Assembly (NCBI GenBank): GCA_900489925.1
Contig: UEHQ01000009.1
Span: forward strand, 1 to 64,000
DNA length: 64,000 bases
From: Hyphomicrobiales bacterium
GTDB taxonomy: Bacteria > Pseudomonadota > Alphaproteobacteria > Rhizobiales > Rhizobiaceae
Direction: 5' to 3'
Positions within the stretch are counted from its first letter, which is position 1, and each line of letters opens with the position of its first letter. A model generated the notes under the pieces. The model was given only the letters and a program-made list of their open reading frames with translations. It had not been told where the DNA came from and made no database searches. Positions 58,329 to 64,000 of this stretch are shown in pieces. The position numbers and the translations under genes are program-made.

Positions 58329-59729
58329 ATGGCCGACAGCACGGACACCAAATCCTCCAACCAGATGTGGGGCGGCCGTTTCGCCTCCGGTCCAGATGCG
58401 ATCATGGAGGAGATAAATGCCTCGATCGGTTTCGACAAGAAGCTGTTTGCCCAGGACATCCGCGGCTCGATCGCCCATGCCACCATGCTTGCCCACCAGG
58501 GCATCATTTCGGCCGAGGATAAAGACAAGATCGTTCAAGGGCTAAACACGATCCTGTCAGAAATCGAGAGCGGCAATTTCGAATTCTCGCGCAAGCTCGA
58601 AGACATTCACATGAATGTCGAAGCCCGTCTCGCAACGCTGATCGGCCCGGCCGCCGGTCGTCTCCACACTGCCCGCTCGCGCAACGACCAGGTGGCGCTC
58701 GATTTCCGCCTCTGGGTCAAGGAAGAGCTGCAGAAAACGGAGCGGATGCTGACGGACCTCATCGCCGCGTTCCTGGACCGTGCCGAAGAGCATGCCGAGA
58801 CCGTCATGCCGGGCTTCACACACCTGCAGACCGCCCAGCCCGTCACCTTCGGCCATCACTGCATGGCCTATGTCGAGATGTTCGGCCGCGACCGTTCGCG
58901 CGTGCGCCACGCCATCGAGCATCTGGACGAGAGCCCGATCGGCTCGGCTGCCCTTGCCGGCACCGGATATCCGATCGACCGCCACATGACGGCCAAGGCG
59001 CTCGGCTTCCGCGAGCCGACTCGCAACTCGATCGACACCGTCTCCGACCGCGATTTCGCCATCGAGTTCCTGGCGCTGGCAGCCATCTGCAGCATGCACC
59101 TGTCGCGCCTGGCCGAAGAGATCGTCATCTGGTCGACGCCGCAGTTCGGCTTCGTGCGTCTCTCGGATGCCTTCTCCACCGGCTCCTCGATCATGCCGCA
59201 GAAGAAGAACCCGGATGCCGCCGAACTGGTACGCGCCAAGACCGGCCGCATCAACGGCTCGCTGATCGCGCTCCTGACCATCATGAAGGGTCTGCCTCTC
59301 GCCTACTCCAAGGACATGCAGGAAGACAAGGAACAGGTCTTCGACGCCGCAGAAAGCCTGGAACTGGCCATCGCCGCCATGACCGGCATGGTTCGCGACC
59401 TGACGATCAACACCGCCCGCATGAAGGCTGCGGCCGGCTCCGGCTATTCGACCGCGACCGACCTTGCCGACTGGCTGGTGCGCGAAGCTGGCCTGCCGTT
59501 CCGCGACGCCCACCACGTGACGGGTCGCGCCGTGGCGCTGGCCGAGAGCAAGGGTTGCGACCTAGCCGAACTGCCGCTTGCCGATCTGCAGGCAATCAAC
59601 TCTGCGATCACGGACAAGGTCTACGACGTCCTGACGGTCGAGGCGTCGGTTGCCAGCCGCAAGAGCTTCGGCGGCACCGCTCCCTCGGAAGTGCGCAAGC
59701 AGATCGCCTACTGGCGCGCTCGCAACTGA
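58329..59729 (+). CDS. argH: argininosuccinate lyase
   Basis: 466-aa homotetrameric enzyme for the last step of arginine synthesis: argininosuccinate to arginine plus fumarate. The superfamily signature [18 protein letters not shown] is intact, as is [19 protein letters not shown] 58329 gives family length; the frame from 58257 runs into the tlpA promoter region. It is followed by the lipoprotein gene and lysA. Confidence 0.97.
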   Translation: MADSTDTKSSNQMWGGRFASGPDAIMEEINASIGFDKKLFAQDIRGSIAHATMLAHQGIISAEDKDKIVQGLNTILSEIESGNFEFSRKLEDIHMNVEARLATLIGPAAGRLHTARSRNDQVALDFRLWVKEELQKTERMLTDLIAAFLDRAEEHAETVMPGFTHLQTAQPVTFGHHCMAYVEMFGRDRSRVRHAIEHLDESPIGSAALAGTGYPIDRHMTAKALGFREPTRNSIDTVSDRDFAIEFLALAAICSMHLSRLAEEIVIWSTPQFGFVRLSDAFSTGSSIMPQKKNPDAAELVRAKTGRINGSLIALLTIMKGLPLAYSKDMQEDKEQVFDAAESLELAIAAMTGMVRDLTINTARMKAAAGSGYSTATDLADWLVREAGLPFRDAHHVTGRAVALAESKGCDLAELPLADLQAINSAITDKVYDVLTVEASVASRKSFGGTAPSEVRKQIAYWRARN

Positions 59730-59808
59730 CCTCAACAATCAGGGTGCACAAGGTGGATAAACTTCGCTATGAAGGTGTCCACCCGTGCCGCTTCCCAAGA
59801 GGAATTCC

Positions 59809-60003
59809 ATGCAGACCAGCTTGCCGCAGTTCATCCGCCTGACGGTTGTTTTCGCCGTGATCGGCCTTGCCGTTGCCGGATGCGGCCGCAAAGGGGATCT
59901 CGATCCGCCAAGCGCACAGGCAACGAAGGGTGGCGATTCGTCGAAACCGACGAAACAGCCCGGCACCGTAGACCGGCCCTTCATCCTCGATCCGCTTCTG
60001 TAA
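59809..60003 (+). CDS. LptM-like small lipoprotein
   Basis: 64 aa. Signal peptide with a lipobox (GLAVAGCGRKG), mature N-terminal Cys, then a short unstructured Pro/Lys/Ser chain. LptM homologues stabilise LptD in the outer membrane of E. coli and are often encoded beside lysA, as here. ATG 59809 with AGAGGAA; an earlier ATG at 59785 would push the lipobox too far in. Confidence 0.85.
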   Translation: MQTSLPQFIRLTVVFAVIGLAVAGCGRKGDLDPPSAQATKGGDSSKPTKQPGTVDRPFILDPLL

Positions 60004-60015
60004 CAGGCTACTCCA

Positions 60016-61284
60016 GTGAACCATTTCGAGTATCGCGACGGCATCCTCTACGCCGAGAACGTTCCCGTTCCCGAGATCGCCAAGGCTGTCGGCACACCTT
60101 TCTACGTCTATTCCACAGCGACGCTCGAGCGCCATTACAAGGTCTTCTCGCAAGCCTTCAGCGATGTCGACTCCATGGTCTGCTATGCCATGAAGGCGAA
60201 TTCGAACCAGGCCGTCCTGAAGACGCTCGGCAATCTCGGCGCCGGCATCGACGTGGTCTCCGAGGGTGAGCTTCGCCGCGCGCTGGCAGCCGGCGTCCCG
60301 GCCAACCGCATCATGTTCTCCGGCGTCGGCAAGACGCCGCATGAGATGGACTATGCGCTCGAGGCCGGCATCTACTGCTTCAACGTCGAATCCGAGCCGG
60401 AGCTCGAAATCCTCAACCAGCGCGCCATCAAGGCCGGCAAGAAGGCACCCGTTTCCTTCCGCATCAATCCCGATGTCGATGCCCGCACGCACGCCAAGAT
60501 CTCGACCGGCAAGAAGGAAAACAAGTTCGGTATTTCCTGGGAACGCGCCCGCGCTGTCTACGCACGCGCAGCAAGCCTTGAGGGCATCGAAGCCAACGGC
60601 ATCGACATGCATATCGGCAGCCAGATCACCGAGTTGCAGCCCTTCGACGACGCCTTCAAGCTGCTGCGCGAGCTGGTCAGCACGCTGCGCGCCGACGGCC
60701 ACGACATCCACCATGTCGATATCGGCGGCGGCCTCGGCATTCCCTACAAGGATGACAACAACCCGCCGCCGCTGCCCGACGCCTATGCCGCGATCGTCAA
60801 GAACCAGCTGCGCGAGCTGAACTGCAAGATCGTCATGGAGCCCGGCCGCCTGATCGTCGGCAATGCCGGCATCCTGGTGACCGAAGTGCTCTACGTGAAG
60901 GACGGCGGCGAAAAGACTTTCGTCATCGTCGATGGCGCCATGAACGACCTCATCCGCCCGACGCTCTACGAAGCCTATCACGAGATCCGCCCGGTCGTGA
61001 TCTCCGCCGCCAATGCGCCGCGGATCAAGGCCGATGTCGTCGGCCCTGTCTGCGAGACCGGCGATTACCTGGCGCTCGACCGCGAAATGGCGATGCCGAA
61101 GTCGGGCGATCTCTTCGCCGTGAGCTCCGCCGGTGCCTATGGCGCGGTGCAGGCCGGCACTTACAACAGCCGTTTGCTGGTGCCGGAAGTGCTGGTCAGG
61201 GGCAGCGAATTCCACGTGATTCGTCCGCGCAGGACCTACGAGGAACTCATCGCCCTCGATTCCGTGCCCGCCTGGCTCGACTAA
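60016..61284 (+). CDS. lysA: diaminopimelate decarboxylase
   Basis: 422-aa PLP enzyme for the last step of lysine synthesis. The PLP lysine is in VCYAMKANSNQAVL; the glycine loop is in HHVDIGGGLGIPY, and the active-site region is GPVCETGDYLALDREM. GTG 60016 starts 13 bp after the lipoprotein gene. Together with argH and the lipoprotein gene it forms a conserved run. Confidence 0.97.
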   Translation: MNHFEYRDGILYAENVPVPEIAKAVGTPFYVYSTATLERHYKVFSQAFSDVDSMVCYAMKANSNQAVLKTLGNLGAGIDVVSEGELRRALAAGVPANRIMFSGVGKTPHEMDYALEAGIYCFNVESEPELEILNQRAIKAGKKAPVSFRINPDVDARTHAKISTGKKENKFGISWERARAVYARAASLEGIEANGIDMHIGSQITELQPFDDAFKLLRELVSTLRADGHDIHHVDIGGGLGIPYKDDNNPPPLPDAYAAIVKNQLRELNCKIVMEPGRLIVGNAGILVTEVLYVKDGGEKTFVIVDGAMNDLIRPTLYEAYHEIRPVVISAANAPRIKADVVGPVCETGDYLALDREMAMPKSGDLFAVSSAGAYGAVQAGTYNSRLLVPEVLVRGSEFHVIRPRRTYEELIALDSVPAWLD

Positions 61285-61447
61285 GACGATCATCACTTTT
61301 TGGCGAATGCGGCGTGAAAAACAGCCATAACAGGCGGCGCGCCCTCGCCTTCGCCACAAAGAATGCTATCCTTTTCCCGAGAGCGAATTGCCCCGCAATC
61401 GCCGGAAGCGCCCTCTGCCCCGTAAACGCCAGACCGCGGAGACCGGA

Positions 61448-64000
61448 TTGAAGAAGAGCTCCAGCAGGGACAAGACTGGTGCATTTGCCCTAAGGCCGTC
61501 GTTGGCGCGGCTGGTTGCCGCAAAGCGCTTTCTGGCGCGTCTTGTCCTGCTCTTGGAACAGATCCTGCCTGCCGTTCTGCCGCTCTTGTCGGTCGTCGCG
61601 CTATATCTCGCAGCATCGTGGTTCGGCATTTTCCGCCTGACGCCCGATTGGGCGCGGCTGACGCTTCTCGGTATTTTCGCCCTTGCATGCCTCGTCGCAC
61701 TCTTCCCGTTGCGCAAGCTGCATTGGCCGACCGCGGCAAGTGCCGACCGTCTGCTCGAAGAGCGGAATGGCTTGCACCACCAACCGGTCACCGTTCAGGA
61801 AGATGAGCCTGCCTTCGACACCCCCTTCGCGCGCGCTCTGTGGCGCGAGCACCAGACGCGCATGGCGGAAAAGATTGCCACGCTCGACGCCGGTTTTCCG
61901 CAGCCGGACATTGCTGCCCACGACCGCTGGGCATTGCGCGCCGTGCCCGTGCTCCTCTTGTCTGTTGCGTTCGCCTACTCACTCTCCAGCAGCGGCGGGT
62001 CGATCGCGGATGCATTTCTGCCGCGCCCCGAGGCGCCGGCGACCGATCCTGCCGTGCGCATCGACGCCTGGATCACGCCACCGGCCTATACCGGCCGCGC
62101 ACCGATCTACCTGACCACCACGGGCACCGAACAAGCTCCTATCAGCATCCCGCAACTCTCGAATCTCACTGTCCGCATAAGCGGCGGCAAAGCCGACGAA
62201 AAGGTCGTCTTCAAGCGGGAAGACGGGCGGACGATGGAGATCGCTGCCGAAGGCGACGCCAAGCCGCAAGCAACGCCGAATGAGGCAAAGCCCGAGGGTG
62301 CGCCGGCGCCGACCTTTGCCAGCACGCACCTGATGAAGATCGAGGAAAACGGATCGCTGCTCGTCAATGGCCGCAGCTGGACCTTCGACGTCATCCCCGA
62401 CAAGGCACCCGAGATCGCGTTCAACGGAATGCCGAAGCAGACCGTCAACGGCGCGCTGGAAATCGGCTTTACCGTCAAAGATGACTACGGCGTTCAGGAA
62501 GCCCATGCCCAGATCCTGCCGGTTGAATCCGACCCGGCGGCAATCCCTCTATATCCGCTTCCGGACTATCGCCTCGACGTTCCGCGGCGCAATTCGCGCG
62601 ACGCCAAGGGCGTGACCAGCAAGAACCTGACCGAGCACCCCCTCGCCGGCAAGCGGGTGAGCATCACCCTGATTGCCAAGGATGCCGCCGGGCAGACAGG
62701 ACGCAGCCCGCCATACGAAATGACGCTGCCGATGCGTCCCTTCAACGAACCGCTTGCGGCAGCCGTCGCCGAGGAGCGACAGGTATTTGCCCTCGATACC
62801 CGCAAGATGCCGGAGGCAATTGCCCTCAACGAGGCGCTGACGATCCGCCCCGAAGAAACGATTCCGAAGCTGACCAATTACCTGCTGCTGCAATCCGCGC
62901 TGACGCGCATGAAGCTGGCAAAGGGCGAGGAAGCGCTGAAGGACACCGCCGACTACCTCTGGGACATCGCCATCGGCATGGAAGATGGAGACCTCTCCCA
63001 GGCAGAACGCAACCTGCGCAACGCCCAGCAGAACTTGGCCGATGCCCTGCAGCGCAATGCACCGGACGCCGAGATCAAAAAGCTCATGGACGAGCTACGC
63101 AAGGCGATGCAGGACTACATGAAGGAGCTCGCCCAGCGCATGCAGAATGCGCCGACGCAGCCCAACCAAAGCGCCCAGAACATTCTTCGCCAACAGGACC
63201 TCGAACGGATGATGGACCAGATCGAGAATCTGGCGCGTTCCGGCAACCGCGACGCAGCACAGCAAATGCTGTCGGAGCTGCAGCGGATGATGAACAACCT
63301 CCAGGCCGGCAGGCCGCAGCAGGGACAGCAGCAAGGGCGCGACAACAGCGAGATGCGCCAGCAGATGGACAAGCTTGGCCAGATCCTGCGCGACCAGCAG
63401 AAGCTGATGGAAGAAACCTTCAAGCTGGATCAGCAACTGAAGGATCGCATGCAGCGCGGCGATCCGGATATGGGCATGAACGATCCGCTCCTGAACGACA
63501 TGCCGATGGATAATGACGGCCTGCCGGAGGACCAGCAGCAGCAGGGCCAGCAGAACCAAAAAGGCCAGTCCCCCTCCGATCAGATGACGGAGGAGCAGTT
63601 GCGCGACGCGCTCAAGCAGCTGCAGTCGCGTCAGGATCAACTCGGCAAGCAGCTCGGCGAACTGCAAAAGGGCCTCGGCGACATGGGCATGAAGCCCGGC
63701 TCCGGCTTTGGGCAGGCGCAGCGCGAGATGGAAGGTGCTGGACGCGAACTCGGCCAGGGCCACGGCGAACCCGCCATCCAGGGGCAGGGACGCGCTCTTG
63801 AAGCCCTCCGTCAAGGCGCACGCGACATGATGAGCCAGATGATGCAGGCACAGCAGGGCCAGAACCAGGGTCAGGGGCCGCAGGGTCAGGTTGGTCGGGG
63901 AGACCAGAACGGTCGCGATCCGCTCGGACGGCCGCGCAGGGCCGACGGTCCTGATTTCGGCGACCAGGTCAAGGTGCCGGACGAGATCGATGTCCAACGC
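61448..64000 (+). CDS. DUF4175 (TIGR02302) family membrane protein, partial
   Basis: Open for 851 codons and truncated by the window end. The start is probably TTG 61448, with GGAG about eight bases upstream; no ATG is near. Two membrane helices lie in the first 90 residues (ILPAVLPLLSVVALYLAASW and LTLLGIFALACLVALF) and another near 150-170. A beta-rich region (about 185-430) and a long Gln/Met-rich helical coiled-coil region (from about 530) follow, with QQG repeats. Family function is unknown; it is common in Rhizobiales after lysA. Confidence 0.88.
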   Translation, partial: MKKSSSRDKTGAFALRPSLARLVAAKRFLARLVLLLEQILPAVLPLLSVVALYLAASWFGIFRLTPDWARLTLLGIFALACLVALFPLRKLHWPTAASADRLLEERNGLHHQPVTVQEDEPAFDTPFARALWREHQTRMAEKIATLDAGFPQPDIAAHDRWALRAVPVLLLSVAFAYSLSSSGGSIADAFLPRPEAPATDPAVRIDAWITPPAYTGRAPIYLTTTGTEQAPISIPQLSNLTVRISGGKADEKVVFKREDGRTMEIAAEGDAKPQATPNEAKPEGAPAPTFASTHLMKIEENGSLLVNGRSWTFDVIPDKAPEIAFNGMPKQTVNGALEIGFTVKDDYGVQEAHAQILPVESDPAAIPLYPLPDYRLDVPRRNSRDAKGVTSKNLTEHPLAGKRVSITLIAKDAAGQTGRSPPYEMTLPMRPFNEPLAAAVAEERQVFALDTRKMPEAIALNEALTIRPEETIPKLTNYLLLQSALTRMKLAKGEEALKDTADYLWDIAIGMEDGDLSQAERNLRNAQQNLADALQRNAPDAEIKKLMDELRKAMQDYMKELAQRMQNAPTQPNQSAQNILRQQDLERMMDQIENLARSGNRDAAQQMLSELQRMMNNLQAGRPQQGQQQGRDNSEMRQQMDKLGQILRDQQKLMEETFKLDQQLKDRMQRGDPDMGMNDPLLNDMPMDNDGLPEDQQQQGQQNQKGQSPSDQMTEEQLRDALKQLQSRQDQLGKQLGELQKGLGDMGMKPGSGFGQAQREMEGAGRELGQGHGEPAIQGQGRALEALRQGARDMMSQMMQAQQGQNQGQGPQGQVGRGDQNGRDPLGRPRRADGPDFGDQVKVPDEIDVQR

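Noticed and set aside
61293..61739. Minus-strand gene between lysA and the DUF4175 gene
   Set aside because: Overlaps the DUF4175 start region; Arg/Ala/Ser-rich shadow without start signals.

Overview
The window is high-GC alphaproteobacterial chromosome, most likely Rhizobiaceae (Rhizobium, Sinorhizobium/Ensifer or Agrobacterium type). This rests on gene content and order: clpB, DUF4167 gene, prmC-prfA, ptsP, lysC; a ubiG, DUF1178, nitrilase, grxC, comF neighbourhood; mutT, GNAT, argJ, PPIase, secA; tlpA, argH, lptM, lysA, DUF4175 gene. The genus cannot be fixed from the sequence alone. Most of the window is core housekeeping DNA with short accessory islets between core blocks.

Layout. 0.2-13.2 kb: two M23 cell-wall peptidases flank clpB, then DUF4167 gene, prmC-prfA, ptsP (nitrogen PTS) and lysC, mostly on the minus strand. 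13.4-17.8 kb: an islet between lysC and ubiG with a secreted small protein, an unknown 72-aa protein, a CHASE2 adenylate cyclase and a convergent FecR-domain protein with a Pro/His/Gly-rich tail. 17.9-26.2 kb: ubiquinone synthesis, thiol and amide housekeeping, ComF, a lone Flp pilin, MutT, arginine synthesis (argJ) and a periplasmic PPIase. 26.4-33.9 kb: secA followed by a same-strand group of a C39-like cysteine peptidase, a D-Ala-D-Ala-ligase-like ATP-grasp enzyme, a polysaccharide flippase and a FemAB/CelD-type acyltransferase. This is the best candidate here for an undescribed envelope-modification pathway. 33.9-38.7 kb: acyl-CoA synthetase, aldo/keto reductase, and a TetR/MFS pair sharing a promoter with two operator-like dyads. 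38.8-40.7 kb: tRNA-Leu(CAA), a small orphan gene, an O-acyltransferase and a tRNA-like remnant. 40.7-52.3 kb: CPA2 antiporter with a cyclic-nucleotide domain, YqaA, DsbB, HNH nuclease, AlkA, GluQRS, BrkB, SDR, HIG1-like protein, PduO, rhomboid, EtfBA and 3-hydroxybutyryl-CoA dehydrogenase.

52.3-57.5 kb is the most striking region. A single-chain MmeI-like type IIG restriction-modification gene on the minus strand has been cut by an IS1595-family element (55402-57250) with 21-bp identical inverted repeats and an 8-bp target duplication, CTTTCTTA. Removing the element and one duplication copy restores one frame of about 1130 residues. The insertion separates the nuclease module (D73-X9-E-X-K) from the methyltransferase and target-recognition part, which keeps an open frame beginning with GTG. 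The element also carries a small two-helix membrane protein gene as a passenger.

57.6-64 kb: tlpA, argH, lptM-like lipoprotein gene, lysA, and a DUF4175 (TIGR02302) gene running off the window end.

Start codons were chosen from Shine-Dalgarno spacing and family length; where they differ from the longest open frame the entry says so. No CRISPR array, rRNA or replication origin was seen.
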